Of a stretch of 64,000 bases of DNA, positions 1-11,208 are shown one piece after another. Both the position numbers and the translations under genes were made by a program. Position 1 is the stretch's first letter, and every line of letters begins with the position of its first letter. Location of the stretch: contig NZ_CP020612.1 of NCBI RefSeq assembly GCF_002105555.1, positions 434,001 through 498,000 on the forward strand, in the 5' to 3' direction. Source of the stretch: Paracoccus contaminans. Lineage in GTDB: Bacteria; Pseudomonadota; Alphaproteobacteria; Rhodobacterales; Rhodobacteraceae. The notes beneath the pieces are model-generated. The model was given only the letters and a program-made list of their open reading frames with translations. It did not search any database and was not told the DNA's origin.

Positions 1-143
1 TTGCCCTTGCGGAAGCCCTTCATCTCGATCTGGGGCTGCGCCTCGGCCAGCTGGCGGTCCACCTCGGCGGCCAGATCGGCGGCCGGCAGCGTGAAGCGGT
101 AGCCGCGCTTGAGGCCCTGGTTCAGGGTTTCGGTGACCTGCAT
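1..143 (-). CDS. tig: Trigger factor, N-terminal part (cut by window start)
   Basis: Ribosome-associated peptidyl-prolyl isomerase and chaperone that meets nascent chains at the exit tunnel. Only the first 47 or so codons are present. The start [20 protein letters not shown] and the segment [10 protein letters not shown] match the family's ribosome-binding domain, whose signature is the G-F-R-x-G-K loop. AAGGA lies a few bases upstream of the ATG. The gene is read away from the tRNA-Leu gene on the same strand. The rest of the protein lies outside the window. Confidence 0.93.
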   Translation of the reverse strand, partial: MQVTETLNQGLKRGYRFTLPAADLAAEVDRQLAEAQPQIEMKGFRKG

Positions 144-163
144 CGTCTATCCTTTGTCCATCA

Positions 164-248
164 TGGTGCGGGTGAAGGGACTTGAACCCCCACGCCTTGC
201 GGCGCCAGAACCTAAATCTGGTGCGTCTGCCAGTTTCGCCACACCCGC
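164..248 (-). tRNA. tRNA-Leu (anticodon UAG)
   Basis: Read on the minus strand, an 85-nt class II tRNA with acceptor arms GCGGGTG and CACCCGC, anticodon stem CCAGA/TCTGG around the loop TTTAGGT (anticodon TAG), a long variable arm, the T-arm GGGGGTTCAAGTCCC and an encoded CCA. It decodes CUA and other CUN leucine codons. It lies just upstream of tig on the same strand. Confidence 0.96.
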
Positions 249-347
249 AATGCCTGTCCGGGGCGCCGTGTGGGCGCCCGGAAATCCTGCGCGTTCTAGC
301 AAAGGGTTTTCAGGGGTGCGAGGGGATTTTTTGGCCCGCCGCAGGTC

Positions 348-380
348 CGGGGGCCAGACCCCGTCCCCCCGGAGTATCGG
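348..380. repeat. Intergenic GC-rich repeat, copy 1
   Basis: The stretch starting CGGGGGCCAGACCCCG and continuing through CCCCCCGGAGTATCGG closely matches a second intergenic stretch at 39199-39230 (CGGGGGCCAGCCCCCG, then CCCCCGGGATATTTG). It lies between the tRNA-Leu gene and the end of nnrDE. Such CCCCCGG-(G/A)-TAT-type elements look like a dispersed intergenic family. Function is unknown. A role in transcript ends is possible, but this copy has no T-run. Confidence 0.55.
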
Positions 381-391
381 GCGAGCAGCGA

Positions 392-2587
<2,196 letters not shown>

Positions 2588-2620
2588 TCCGCCCCCATCC
2601 ATCCAAGACAAGGAGTCATC

Positions 2621-4033
2621 ATGACCAAGACGGTCGCCGAGGTTCTCGACCTCATCAAGTCCGAGGAGGTCGCCTATGTCGATGTCCGCTTCACCGACCC
2701 CAAGGGCAAGCTGCAGCACGTCACGCTGGACGTGGACCTGATCGACGAGGACTGGTTCGAGGAAGGCTTCATGTTCGACGGCAGCTCGATCGCGGGCTGG
2801 AAGTCGATCGACCAGTCGGACATGAAGCTGATGCCCGATCCCTCGTCGGTCTATCTGGACCCCTTCTACGCCGAAAAGACGCTGTGCGTGCACTGCAACG
2901 TGGTCGAGCCGGACACGGGCGAGCCCTATGACCGCGACCCCCGCGGCACCGCCGTCAAGGCAGAGGCCTATCTGAAGGCGTCCGGCATCGGCGACGCCTT
3001 CTATTGCGGGCCTGAGGCCGAGTTCTTCATCTTCGACGACGTGCGCTATTCAGTCACGCCGCAGAAGGTCAGCTTCCAGATCGACGCCCATGCGGCGGCC
3101 TGGAACACCGACACGGAATACGAGATGGGCAATACCGCTCACCGTGCCGGCCACAAGGGCGGCTATTTCCCGGTGAACCCCATCGACGAGGCGCAGGACA
3201 TGCGCGGCGAGATGCTTACGACAATGAAGCGGATGGGCATCAAGGTCGACAAGCATCACCATGAAGTTGCCACGTGCCAGCACGAGCTGGGCATGATCTT
3301 CGGCGGGCTGGTCGAGCAGGCCGACAACATCCAGAAATACAAATACGTGATCCACAACGTGGCCCACGCTTATGGCAAGTCGGTCACCTTCATGCCCAAG
3401 CCGATGAAGGGCGACAACGGGTCGGGCATGCATGTCAACATGTCGATCTGGAAGGACGGCCGCCCGCTGTTCGCCGGCGACCGCTATGCCGATCTCAGCC
3501 AGGAGGCGCTGTGGTTCATCGGCGGCATCCTCAGGCACGCCAAGGCGCTGAACGCGATCACCAACCCCTCGACCAACAGCTACAAGCGGCTGATCCCGGG
3601 GTTCGAGGCTCCGGTGCTGCGCGCCTATTCGGCCCGCAACCGCTCGGGCGCAGTGCGCATCCCGTGGACCGAATCGCCGAAAGCCAAGCGCGTCGAGGCC
3701 CGCTTCCCCGACCCCTCGGCGAACCCCTATCTGTGCTTTGCCGCGCTGCTGATGGCGGGGCTGGACGGCATCCGGAACAAGATCGACCCCGGCCCGGCTT
3801 CGGACAAGGATCTGTATGACCTGCCGCCCGAGGAACTGGCCGAGATCCCGACCGTCTGCGGGTCCTTGCGCGAGGCGCTTGAGGAGCTGGAAAAGGACAT
3901 GGACTTCCTGCTGGCGGGCGACGTGTTCACCCGCGATCAGCTGGAAAGCTATATCCGCCTGAAATGGGAGGAGGTCTATGCCTATGAGCATACCCCCCAT
4001 CCTATCGAATACGCGATGTATTACAGCTGCTGA
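2621..4033 (+). CDS. glnA: Type I glutamine synthetase
   Basis: Makes glutamine from glutamate, ammonia and ATP as a cytoplasmic dodecamer; central to ammonia assimilation. It has 470 residues, usual for the GSI-beta class. Motifs are FDGSSIAGW near residue 53, the metal-ligand segment GPEAEFFIFD near 130, the ATP-binding segment KPMKGDNGSGMHVNMS near 260 and the glutamate-binding NRSGAVRIP near 340. Tyr399 in KDLYDLPPEE is the expected adenylylation site, which fits control through GlnB and GlnE. AAGGAG lies just upstream of the ATG. A hairpin follows the stop. Confidence 0.98.
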   Translation: MTKTVAEVLDLIKSEEVAYVDVRFTDPKGKLQHVTLDVDLIDEDWFEEGFMFDGSSIAGWKSIDQSDMKLMPDPSSVYLDPFYAEKTLCVHCNVVEPDTGEPYDRDPRGTAVKAEAYLKASGIGDAFYCGPEAEFFIFDDVRYSVTPQKVSFQIDAHAAAWNTDTEYEMGNTAHRAGHKGGYFPVNPIDEAQDMRGEMLTTMKRMGIKVDKHHHEVATCQHELGMIFGGLVEQADNIQKYKYVIHNVAHAYGKSVTFMPKPMKGDNGSGMHVNMSIWKDGRPLFAGDRYADLSQEALWFIGGILRHAKALNAITNPSTNSYKRLIPGFEAPVLRAYSARNRSGAVRIPWTESPKAKRVEARFPDPSANPYLCFAALLMAGLDGIRNKIDPGPASDKDLYDLPPEELAEIPTVCGSLREALEELEKDMDFLLAGDVFTRDQLESYIRLKWEEVYAYEHTPHPIEYAMYYSC

Positions 4034-4055
4034 ACAAACGGCCAAGGCCAAGCCC

Positions 4056-4082
4056 AAGGGGCGCCCTGCACGGGCGCCCCTT
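4056..4082 (+). terminator. Hairpin terminator after glnA
   Basis: Perfect 11-bp stem, AAGGGGCGCCC with GGGCGCCCCTT, around a 5-nt loop, 22 bp after the glnA stop and before the convergent reductase gene. There is no long T-run, so it may act as an intrinsic terminator in both directions or as a 3'-end stabiliser. Confidence 0.7.
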
Positions 4083-4123
4083 GCATCTGTAAGCGGCCGT
4101 CACCCGCAGCGGGTGCGGGCCGG

Positions 4124-5209
4124 TCAGGCATCCGGGGCGCCCTCCCCGACCTCGCCGGCAAGCGGATAATCCGTATAGCCATGCGCGCCGCCGTCATAGA
4201 ACGTCGCCGGGTCGGGGGTGTTGAGCGGCAGCCCCTTGCGGATGCGCGCCACCAGATCGGGCGTCGCGATGAAATCCCTGCCGAACGCCGCCGCATCGGC
4301 CTTGCCCGCCGCCACCAGTTCGGCGGCCGTGGCGGGGCTGAGACCTTCATTGGCGATGACGACACCCCCGAAGGCGGCCCTGATCGCGCCCAGCAGGCTG
4401 TCTGCCGCAGGATATTCGCGCAGGCACAGGAAGGCCACGCCCCGCTGCGCCATCGACTCTGCGACATGGGTGAACAGCGCCGCCGGGTCGCTGTCGCCCG
4501 TGTCGTGGGAATCCCCGCGCGGGGCAAGGTGCACGCCCACACGGCCCGCGCCCCATACGGCGCTGACCGCATCGACGATTTCCTCAAGCAGGCGGACCCG
4601 GTTCACGATCGGGCCGCCATAGGCGTCCGTCCGGCGGTTGGTCCGGTCCTGAAGGAACTGGTCGATCAGATAGCCGTTGGCGGCATGGATCTCGACCCCG
4701 TCGAACCCGGCTGCGCGGGCATTCTCGGCCCCTGTCCGATAGGCGGCGACGATCCCCGCGATCTCGTCGGTTTCAAGCGCCCGCGGGGTGACATAGGGGC
4801 GCTTGGGGCGCAGCAGGCTGACATGGCCCGCCGGCTGGATCGCGCTGGGTGCGACGGGCTGCGCGCCATCCAGAAACACCGGATCGGAAATGCGCCCGAC
4901 ATGCCAAAGCTGCATGACGATCAGGCCCCCGCGATCGTGAACGGCGCGGGTTACCCCCGCCCAGCCCGCCGTCTGCGCCTCGTTCCAGATGCCGGGGGTG
5001 TCGGCATAGCCCACCCCCATCGGGGTGACGCTGGTCGCCTCGGTCAGGATCATGCCGGCATCGGCGCGCTGGGCATAATATTGCGCCATCAGATCGTTTG
5101 GAACGCGCAGGCGGCCGGCGCGGCTGCGGGTCAGCGGCGCCATGACGATGCGGTTGCGCAACTGCAGCGCGCCTGCGGCGAGAGGGTCGAAAAGGTCGGT
5201 CACGGGCAT
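4124..5209 (-). CDS. Old yellow enzyme family FMN oxidoreductase (alkene reductase)
   Basis: TIM-barrel flavoenzyme that uses NAD(P)H to reduce electrophilic alkenes, nitro compounds or nitrate esters; related to NemA and XenB. It has 361 residues. The family start LFDPLAAGALQLRNRIVMAP, the catalytic HAAN followed by GYLIDQFLQD, the TNRRTDAYGG segment and the phosphate-binding AAFGRDFIATPDL region are all visible. I chose the ATG at 5209 because AGGAA precedes it; the frame stays open further upstream without a ribosome site. Its physiological substrate cannot be told from sequence. It is convergent with glnA. Confidence 0.92.
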   Translation of the reverse strand: MPVTDLFDPLAAGALQLRNRIVMAPLTRSRAGRLRVPNDLMAQYYAQRADAGMILTEATSVTPMGVGYADTPGIWNEAQTAGWAGVTRAVHDRGGLIVMQLWHVGRISDPVFLDGAQPVAPSAIQPAGHVSLLRPKRPYVTPRALETDEIAGIVAAYRTGAENARAAGFDGVEIHAANGYLIDQFLQDRTNRRTDAYGGPIVNRVRLLEEIVDAVSAVWGAGRVGVHLAPRGDSHDTGDSDPAALFTHVAESMAQRGVAFLCLREYPAADSLLGAIRAAFGGVVIANEGLSPATAAELVAAGKADAAAFGRDFIATPDLVARIRKGLPLNTPDPATFYDGGAHGYTDYPLAGEVGEGAPDA

Positions 5210-5327
5210 GTTCCTATGATGGGGACACTGGACCTGTGCCCCGCCTGCTGGACTGTCAACCACGGCCGCGGCGATTGCGGGGCGCGGCTGCGGCCGCTAA
5301 GGACCGGCCAACCGCAAGGAGGCTGCG

Positions 5328-6635
5328 ATGATCCCCCGCTATTCCCGCCCCGAAATGGTCGCCATCTGGTCGCCCGAAACCCGCTTTCGCATCTGGTTCG
5401 AGATCGAGGCACATGCCTGCGATGCGCAGGCCGACCTTGGCGTGATCCCGCGCGAGAATGCCGAGGCCGTTTGGCGCGCCAGGGACGCGACCTTCGACGT
5501 GGCCCGCATCGACGAGATCGAGGCGGTGACGAAACATGACGTGATCGCCTTCCTCACCCACCTGGCCGAACATGTGGGCGCGGACGAGGCACGCTTCGTC
5601 CATCAGGGCATGACCAGTTCGGACGTGCTGGATACGGCACTGAACGTCCAGCTGGTGCGCGCCTCGGACATCCTGCTGGCCGGGATGGACCGGGTGCTGG
5701 CCGCGCTCAAGGCGCGCGCCTTCGAGCACAAGGACACCATCCGCATCGGCCGCAGCCATGGCATCCATGCCGAACCGACCACGATGGGCCTGACCTTCGC
5801 CCGCTTCCATGCCGAGATGGCGCGCGGGCGGCAGCGGCTGGAACGCGCCCGCGAGGAGGTGGCCACCGGCGCGATCTCGGGCGCCGTCGGCACCTTCGCC
5901 AATATCGACCCGGCGGTCGAGGAGCATGTCTGCGCAAGACTGGGCCTGCGTCCCGAACCGATCAGCACCCAGGTCATCCCGCGCGATCGCCACGCGATGT
6001 TCTTCGCCACGCTGGGCGTCATCGCCAGCAGCATCGAGAACATCGCCATCGAGATCCGCCACATGCAGCGCACCGAGGTGCTCGAGGCCGAGGAATATTT
6101 CTCGCCCGGCCAGAAGGGTTCCTCGGCGATGCCCCACAAGCGCAACCCGGTTCTGTCCGAGAACCTGACCGGGCTGGCGCGGCTGGTGCGGATGGCCGTG
6201 ACGCCGGCGATGGAGAATGTCGCGCTGTGGCATGAACGCGACATCAGCCATTCCAGCGTGGAACGCGCCATCGGGCCGGACGCCACGATCACGCTCGATT
6301 TCGCGCTGCACCGGCTGGCCGGGGTGGTCGAGAAACTGGTCGTCTATCCCCAGAACATGCTGGCCAACATGAACAGGTTCAAGGGACTGGTCATGTCGCA
6401 GCGGGTTCTGCTGGCGCTGACGCAGGCGGGCGTGTCGCGCGAGGATGCCTACCGGCTGGTCCAGCGCAATGCGATGAAGGTGTGGGAACAGGGCGCCGAT
6501 TTCAGGGCCGAGCTGCTGGCCGATCCCGAGGTGACGGCCGCGCTGTCGCCCGCCGAGATCGAGGAAAAATTCGATCTGGGCTATCACACGAAGCATGTGG
6601 ACACGATCTTCCGCCGGGTTTTCGGCGAAAGCTGA
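5328..6635 (+). CDS. purB: Adenylosuccinate lyase
   Basis: Acts twice in purine synthesis, splitting fumarate from SAICAR and from adenylosuccinate. It has 435 residues, as in the short bacterial class. The fumarase/aspartase-superfamily signature GSSAMPHKRNP is present, along with the TSSDVLDTAL and GRSHGIHAEPTT active-site segments. AAGGAGG lies 5 nt before the ATG. It is divergent from the reductase gene. Confidence 0.97.
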   Translation: MIPRYSRPEMVAIWSPETRFRIWFEIEAHACDAQADLGVIPRENAEAVWRARDATFDVARIDEIEAVTKHDVIAFLTHLAEHVGADEARFVHQGMTSSDVLDTALNVQLVRASDILLAGMDRVLAALKARAFEHKDTIRIGRSHGIHAEPTTMGLTFARFHAEMARGRQRLERAREEVATGAISGAVGTFANIDPAVEEHVCARLGLRPEPISTQVIPRDRHAMFFATLGVIASSIENIAIEIRHMQRTEVLEAEEYFSPGQKGSSAMPHKRNPVLSENLTGLARLVRMAVTPAMENVALWHERDISHSSVERAIGPDATITLDFALHRLAGVVEKLVVYPQNMLANMNRFKGLVMSQRVLLALTQAGVSREDAYRLVQRNAMKVWEQGADFRAELLADPEVTAALSPAEIEEKFDLGYHTKHVDTIFRRVFGES

Positions 6636-6704
6636 ACGGGTGTTCACCCTCCGTTAGGATCGCTCTGCGACATTGCCCCCGATTCGCGGGGCAAGGGGGC
6701 AGGC

Positions 6705-7745
6705 ATGGTCGGGACGGCGTCGGGGCTGAGCCTCAGGCAGAAGGCGGCGGTCGTGGTGCGCATGATGCTGAGCGAGGGGGCCGATCTGGACCTCTCGCAG
6801 CTTCCGGCCGAGCTTCAGGCGCTGCTGGCGCAGGAAATGGCCGGGATGAACCTGGTGGACCGGGACACCTGCGACGCGGTCCTCAACGAGTTCTGCGACC
6901 GGCTGGAGGCGGTGGGCATCGCCTTTCCCGGCTCGATCAACGGCACGCTGGACCTGCTGGGCGGGCATCTGTCGACCGATACCACCAACCAGCTGCGCCG
7001 CTTTGCGGCGCTGAACGGGTCGGCCGACCCCTGGGACCGGATCATCGCGCTGAGCGCCGATCAGCTCGCGGCGCTGTCGCGCAGCGAGGCGGTGGAGCTT
7101 GTGGCGGTCATGTTCTCGCGCCTGCCGGTGGCCCGCGCCTCGGAGGTATTCGGCCTGCTCGAGCCGGAGCTTGCGCGGCAGATCGCCTATACGATGTCGC
7201 TGACCGGCGGCATCGAGGCACCGGCCCTGCGCCGGATCGGGCTGGCGCTGCTGCGCGCCATCGACGCCCTGCCCCAGCCCGCCATCGACACCCGGCCGGT
7301 CGAGAAGGTGGGTGCGATCCTGAACTTTGCCCCTGCCCGCACGCGCGAGACGGTGCTGGCCGGGCTGGATCAGGATGATGCCGAATTCGCCGGGCGTGTC
7401 CGCAGGACGATCTTCACCTGGGCCAACATCCCGCGCCGCATCGACCCGCGCGATATCCCCCGCATCGTGCGCGAGGTGGATGCCGCCACCATCAACAAGG
7501 CGATGGCCGGTGCCGCGGGCGAGGACAGGGCGACCGTGGACTTCATCCTGTCGGGCCTGAGCAGCCGCCTTGCCGAGACGATGCGCGAGGAAATCGAGGC
7601 GCTCGGCAAGGTCGGCGTCACGGATGCCGAGGAGGCGATGGCCGCCGTCGTCTCGGCGATCCGGCGGATGGAACAGGCCGGCGAGCTGTTCCTGATCGCC
7701 GAGCCGGCCGATGCCGAGGGGGCGGGGGACGAGGCGGGGCCATGA
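6705..7745 (+). CDS. FliG-like flagellar motor switch protein (no flagellar neighbours)
   Basis: A 346-residue protein with the FliG layout. An N-terminal helical region is followed by a middle armadillo-like part (about 115-190) and a FliG C-terminal domain (about 230-330), where IFTWANIPRRIDPRDIPRIV and REVDAATINKAMAG align with the torque-helix and core segments of FliG. In FliG this domain meets the stator. The EHPQ motif of the usual middle domain is replaced here by SRSE. Neighbours are purB and gap, and no other flagellar gene is in the window, so it may be an orphan. Either a divergent switch protein used with a locus elsewhere or a repurposed relative is possible. Confidence 0.75.
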   Translation: MVGTASGLSLRQKAAVVVRMMLSEGADLDLSQLPAELQALLAQEMAGMNLVDRDTCDAVLNEFCDRLEAVGIAFPGSINGTLDLLGGHLSTDTTNQLRRFAALNGSADPWDRIIALSADQLAALSRSEAVELVAVMFSRLPVARASEVFGLLEPELARQIAYTMSLTGGIEAPALRRIGLALLRAIDALPQPAIDTRPVEKVGAILNFAPARTRETVLAGLDQDDAEFAGRVRRTIFTWANIPRRIDPRDIPRIVREVDAATINKAMAGAAGEDRATVDFILSGLSSRLAETMREEIEALGKVGVTDAEEAMAAVVSAIRRMEQAGELFLIAEPADAEGAGDEAGP

Positions 7746-7814
7746 CGCCGCCCGCGCGCTTGCGCGCTGATGCGGGCCGGGCATAGACAACGGCACGCGA
7801 CAGGGGGGCCTGCC

Positions 7815-7958
7815 ATGACGAACGCTATCGCGCTGGTGATCGCCACGATGATCGTGGCCCTGTTCCTGCTGGATGCCGGCGTGCTGCACTGGGGCTTGCC
7901 GGTGCTTGTCGGGCGCAGCGTCGCGCAGCTGATCGAATGGCTCAGCTTCTGGCGCTAG
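7815..7958 (+). CDS. Small single-span membrane protein upstream of gap
   Basis: 47 residues: one hydrophobic helix (about 4-22, [17 protein letters not shown]) and a second amphipathic stretch ending in EWLSFWR. An AGGGGGG-rich ribosome site precedes the ATG. Small ORFs of this type, ending in a (I/L)-(D/E)-W-L-x-F-W-R motif, are often found just before gap in Rhodobacteraceae; I know of no function. It is on the same strand as gap and 224 bp upstream of it. Confidence 0.75.
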   Translation: MTNAIALVIATMIVALFLLDAGVLHWGLPVLVGRSVAQLIEWLSFWR

Positions 7959-8182
7959 AGGGGGCGCGCAGGCGGGGTTTTCGGCTTTCCCCTTGGCGGG
8001 GCTGTGCTGGGGCGCGGGCTTTCTTGCCCCGCCGCGGTCCCGATCGTTCCTTGGGTGCGGCGCAAGGCGGGCTGCCTTGCCCTATACCGCCGATGGCGCC
8101 CTGCGTAACCGAACCATCCGTTGCATTTTCGCCCGCCTTTGGGCAGGACAGCCCCGTGCATCAACAACGGGTGGAGCTTACC

Positions 8183-9184
8183 ATGGCTGTCAAAGTGGCG
8201 ATCAACGGTTTCGGCCGGATCGGACGGAACGTGCTGCGCGCGATCATCGAATCCGGCCGGACCGATATCGAGGTGGTGGCGATCAACGACCTGGGTCCGG
8301 TGGAAACCAACGCCCACCTGTTGCGCTATGATTCCGTGCATGGCCGCTTTCCGGCCGAGGTGAAGGTTTCGGGCGATACCATCGATGTCGGCCGCGGCCC
8401 CATCAAGGTTTCGGCCGAACGCAACCCCGCCGACCTGCCCTGGGGCGACGTGGACGTGGTGATGGAATGCACCGGCATCTTCACCAGCAAGGAAAAATGC
8501 CAGGCGCATCTGCAGAACGGCTCCAAGCGGGTGCTGATCTCGGCGCCGGGCGACAATGCCGACAAGACCATCGTCTATGGCGTCAACCATGACACGCTGA
8601 CGGCCGATGACATCGTGGTGTCGAACGCATCCTGCACGACGAACTGCCTGTCGCCCGTCGCGCAGGTTCTGAACGACGCGGTCGGGATCACGCGCGGCTT
8701 CATGACCACGATCCACAGCTATACGGGCGATCAGCCGACGCTGGACACGATGCACAAGGATCTGTATCGCGCCCGCGCCGCGGCGCTGTCGATGATCCCC
8801 ACCTCGACCGGCGCGGCCAAGGCCGTGGGCCTGGTGCTGCCGGAGCTGAAGGGCAAGCTGGACGGCGTGTCGATCCGCGTGCCGACCCCGAACGTGTCGG
8901 TCGTCGATCTGGTGTTCGAGGCTGCCCGCGATACCTCGGTCGAGGAAATCAATTCCGCGATCCGGGCAGCCGCCGATGGCCGGCTGAAGGGCATTCTCGG
9001 TTATACCGATGAAAAGCTGGTCTCCAGCGACTTCAACCACGATCCGCATTCATCGGTCTTCCACATGGATCAGACCAAGGTGATGGAGGGCCGCCTCGTG
9101 CGCATCCTCACCTGGTATGACAACGAATGGGGCTTTTCGAACCGCATGTCCGACACCGCCGTGGCGATGGGCAAGCTGATCTGA
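8183..9184 (+). CDS. gap: Glyceraldehyde-3-phosphate dehydrogenase (housekeeping)
   Basis: Oxidises glyceraldehyde 3-phosphate to 1,3-bisphosphoglycerate in glycolysis, or runs in reverse. It has 333 residues. The Rossmann start INGFGRIGR is present, Asp36 in AINDLG indicates NAD specificity, the nucleophile is Cys151 in SNASCTTNC, and the C-terminal [12 protein letters not shown] is intact. GGAG precedes the ATG. A second, distinct GAPDH gene lies in the arsenic island at 55980, so this one is the likely central-metabolism enzyme. Two GC hairpins (9209-9228 and 9241-9257) follow the stop. Confidence 0.97.
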   Translation: MAVKVAINGFGRIGRNVLRAIIESGRTDIEVVAINDLGPVETNAHLLRYDSVHGRFPAEVKVSGDTIDVGRGPIKVSAERNPADLPWGDVDVVMECTGIFTSKEKCQAHLQNGSKRVLISAPGDNADKTIVYGVNHDTLTADDIVVSNASCTTNCLSPVAQVLNDAVGITRGFMTTIHSYTGDQPTLDTMHKDLYRARAAALSMIPTSTGAAKAVGLVLPELKGKLDGVSIRVPTPNVSVVDLVFEAARDTSVEEINSAIRAAADGRLKGILGYTDEKLVSSDFNHDPHSSVFHMDQTKVMEGRLVRILTWYDNEWGFSNRMSDTAVAMGKLI

Positions 9185-9733
9185 GGCATCCCGCCCATGA
9201 CCCGGCATGGGGGCGGCGCGCTGCCCCCTGCCCTCAGGCAGCGCCGTTTCGCGGCGCAGGGGCGGCCTGAAAAGGCCCCGATGCCCCCCCGGCACCCGGT
9301 AGCGCGGCGTTTTTTCTGCTGCGCCACTGGCGTGATCGGCCGGGCGACTTTCATGCCCGCTTCCGGCAATGACAGCCCGCCCTTTGCCTTATCCGCGCGC
9401 TGCCTTGCCGTGACCTGCCAGGACACCCCCCCAGCCAAGGCGCACTGGCCGATCGGCAATCGGCAGGCGCGATTATCCCCTTGGCACCACGGCGACCAGA
9501 ACAGGGTCGCCCCGCTGTGCTGACAGGGCGGCATGACCTTGCCCCGGCACAAGGCACGCACAATGGCCCGCCAGCTAGGCGGATCGGGCGGAGCAAGCCT
9601 GCCTGACCCTTGCCCCAAGGGGCGGGCGCCGGGCCGCTTGCCCGGTCGGCACGAAGAAGGCGCCCCAGGGGCAGGAAATTACGCCCCGGGCCGCGCATTC
9701 CGGCAGCTTGCCCGAGGCGGCCCTGAAACCTGC
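9185..9733. other. 549-bp intergenic region, no gene recognised
   Basis: After gap come two short hairpins, GGGGGC/GCCCCC at 9209-9228 and GCGCCG/CGGCGC at 9241-9257, candidates for the end of the gap transcript. The remainder, up to the end of the minus-strand phasin-like gene, gives only GC-rich open frames without ribosome sites or family motifs. I see no RNA gene or repeat in it. Confidence 0.5.
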
Positions 9734-10036
9734 TCAGCGCCGGCTGAGCCGCCGGGCATTGGCCCGTGTGCGCTGGCCATAGGGCCGCAGCGCGGCGGCC
9801 AGGATCTCGTCGGGCCGGGCGCCGCGCGCCGCAAGGCGCAGGGCTGCCCCCACCGATTCGCGGGCGGCGTCGCTCTTTTCGGCGACCATGCGGTAATTCT
9901 CGCCCCGCCGCTGCGGCAGCACGCCCGCCATGGCGGCAAGCCGCATGCCCATGACATACTGCGCCTCGAACGCCATGCGCATCATGTCGGCCCAAAGCTT
10001 GATCGGTGCTGCCGGATCGGCCGTCATCATGTTCAT
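9734..10036 (-). CDS. Small phasin-like conserved protein
   Basis: 100 residues, alpha-helical. An amphipathic N-terminal half (PIKLWADMMRMAFEAQYV) leads to RMVAEKSDAARESVGAALRL and ends GQRTRANARRLSRR. This layout resembles small Rhodobacterales proteins that coat or associate with polyhydroxyalkanoate granules, and the ending recalls phasins. The assignment is tentative. AGGA lies upstream of the ATG. Its upstream region holds two CTGC-N3-GCAG sites, the known target of PhaR, the PHA-responsive repressor of phasin genes, which supports the idea. It is divergent from pyrC. Confidence 0.6.
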   Translation of the reverse strand: MNMMTADPAAPIKLWADMMRMAFEAQYVMGMRLAAMAGVLPQRRGENYRMVAEKSDAARESVGAALRLAARGARPDEILAAALRPYGQRTRANARRLSRR

Positions 10037-10056
10037 CTCATATCCTCACGCCGATG

Positions 10057-10087
10057 CTGCGTTGCAGAAAACACTTCTGCGCCGCAG
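10057..10087. promoter_or_regulatory. Pair of candidate PhaR binding sites (CTGC-N3-GCAG)
   Basis: CTGCGTTGCAG at 10057-10067 and CTGCGCCGCAG at 10077-10087 lie 20 bp apart, about two helical turns, so on the same DNA face. The second sits in the perfect 19-bp palindrome ACTTCTGCGCCGCAGAAGT. PhaR of Rhodobacter and Paracoccus recognises CTGC-N3-4-GCAG. The pair is 21 bp upstream of the small phasin-like gene and 80 bp upstream of pyrC. Confidence 0.6.
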
Positions 10088-10167
10088 AAGTTTCCCTTGC
10101 CCAGCTGTGCTTTCAGGCAGGTTCTGCACCGCTGGATTAAACCGCCCACTCTGCTATAGCCGCAGGC

Positions 10168-11208
10168 ATGACCCTGTCCCTGACCATCCGCCGTCCCGAC
10201 GACTGGCACCTGCACCTGCGCGACCGGCACATGCTGGCCGCGGTTGCCCCTCATTCGGCGCGGCTCGGGCGCGCCATCATCATGCCGAACCTGGTCCCGC
10301 CCGTCGTCACGGGCGCGCAGGCGGCGGCTTACCGTGATCGCATCCTGGCCGCCCTGCCGCCAGACGCGACGCTGCGTCCCTTGATGACGCTGTATCTGAC
10401 CGAGGCGACCGATCCTGCCGATGTGCTGGCAGCGCACCGCGCCCGCGTCATCACCGCGGTCAAGCTCTATCCCGCGGGCGCGACGACGAACTCGGCCAGC
10501 GGCGTGCGCGATTTCGACAAGGTGCGCCCGGTGCTCGAGGCGATGGCCGAGGCCGGCATCCCGTTATGCGTGCACGGCGAGGTGACGGACCCGGCCGTGG
10601 ACATCTTCGACCGCGAGGCGGCGTTCATCGACCGCGTTCTGGACCCTGTCCGGCGCGCAACGCCGGGCCTGCGCGTGGTCATGGAACACATCACCACCCG
10701 CGAGGGCGTGGATTATGTCCGCACGGGCGGCGATGACATCGGCGGCACCATCACCGCCCACCACCTTGTCATCAACCGCAACCACATCCTCGCCGGGGGC
10801 ATCCGGCCGCATTATTACTGCCTGCCGGTCGCCAAGCGCGAAACCCACCGCCTCGCGCTGGTCGAGGCGGCGACAGCGGGCCCGGGCCGCTTTTTCGCCG
10901 GCACCGACAGCGCGCCCCATCCTGACAGCGCCAAGGAAAGCGCCTGCGGCTGCGCGGGCTGCTTCACCGCGCCCAACTGGCTGCAGATCACCGCGCAGGT
11001 GTTCGAGGATGCAGGCGCGCTGGACCGGCTCGAGGCGTTCACCGCGCTGAACGGGGCGGCCTTCTATCGCCTGCCCCCCAACGAGGATCGCGTGACGCTG
11101 ACCCGCGGCGAGGCCGCCGCCTTCCCGCGCAGCATCGAGGCGGGCGGCGATAGCGTCACCGTCTTTGACCCCGGCTTTCCCATCCACTGGCACCTGGACG
11201 ACCGATGA
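10168..11208 (+). CDS. pyrC: Dihydroorotase
   Basis: Third step of pyrimidine synthesis, cyclising N-carbamoyl-aspartate to dihydroorotate; zinc amidohydrolase. It has 346 residues, the class II (E. coli-type) length. The metal-ligand start is DDWHLHLRD, the Lys to be carboxylated is in [14 protein letters not shown], and CVHGEV, MEHITT and FAGTDSAPH follow in order. A TATAGC -10-like box at 10155-10160 ends only 7 bp before the ATG and there is no clear ribosome site, so a leaderless or very short 5' end is possible. The last 4 bases overlap pyrE. Confidence 0.95.
   Translation: MTLSLTIRRPDDWHLHLRDRHMLAAVAPHSARLGRAIIMPNLVPPVVTGAQAAAYRDRILAALPPDATLRPLMTLYLTEATDPADVLAAHRARVITAVKLYPAGATTNSASGVRDFDKVRPVLEAMAEAGIPLCVHGEVTDPAVDIFDREAAFIDRVLDPVRRATPGLRVVMEHITTREGVDYVRTGGDDIGGTITAHHLVINRNHILAGGIRPHYYCLPVAKRETHRLALVEAATAGPGRFFAGTDSAPHPDSAKESACGCAGCFTAPNWLQITAQVFEDAGALDRLEAFTALNGAAFYRLPPNEDRVTLTRGEAAAFPRSIEAGGDSVTVFDPGFPIHWHLDDR

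Noticed and set aside
9351..9733. Minus-strand frame extending past the phasin-like gene
   Set aside because: It runs in a different frame from the phasin-like gene and is a GC-rich shadow without motifs.
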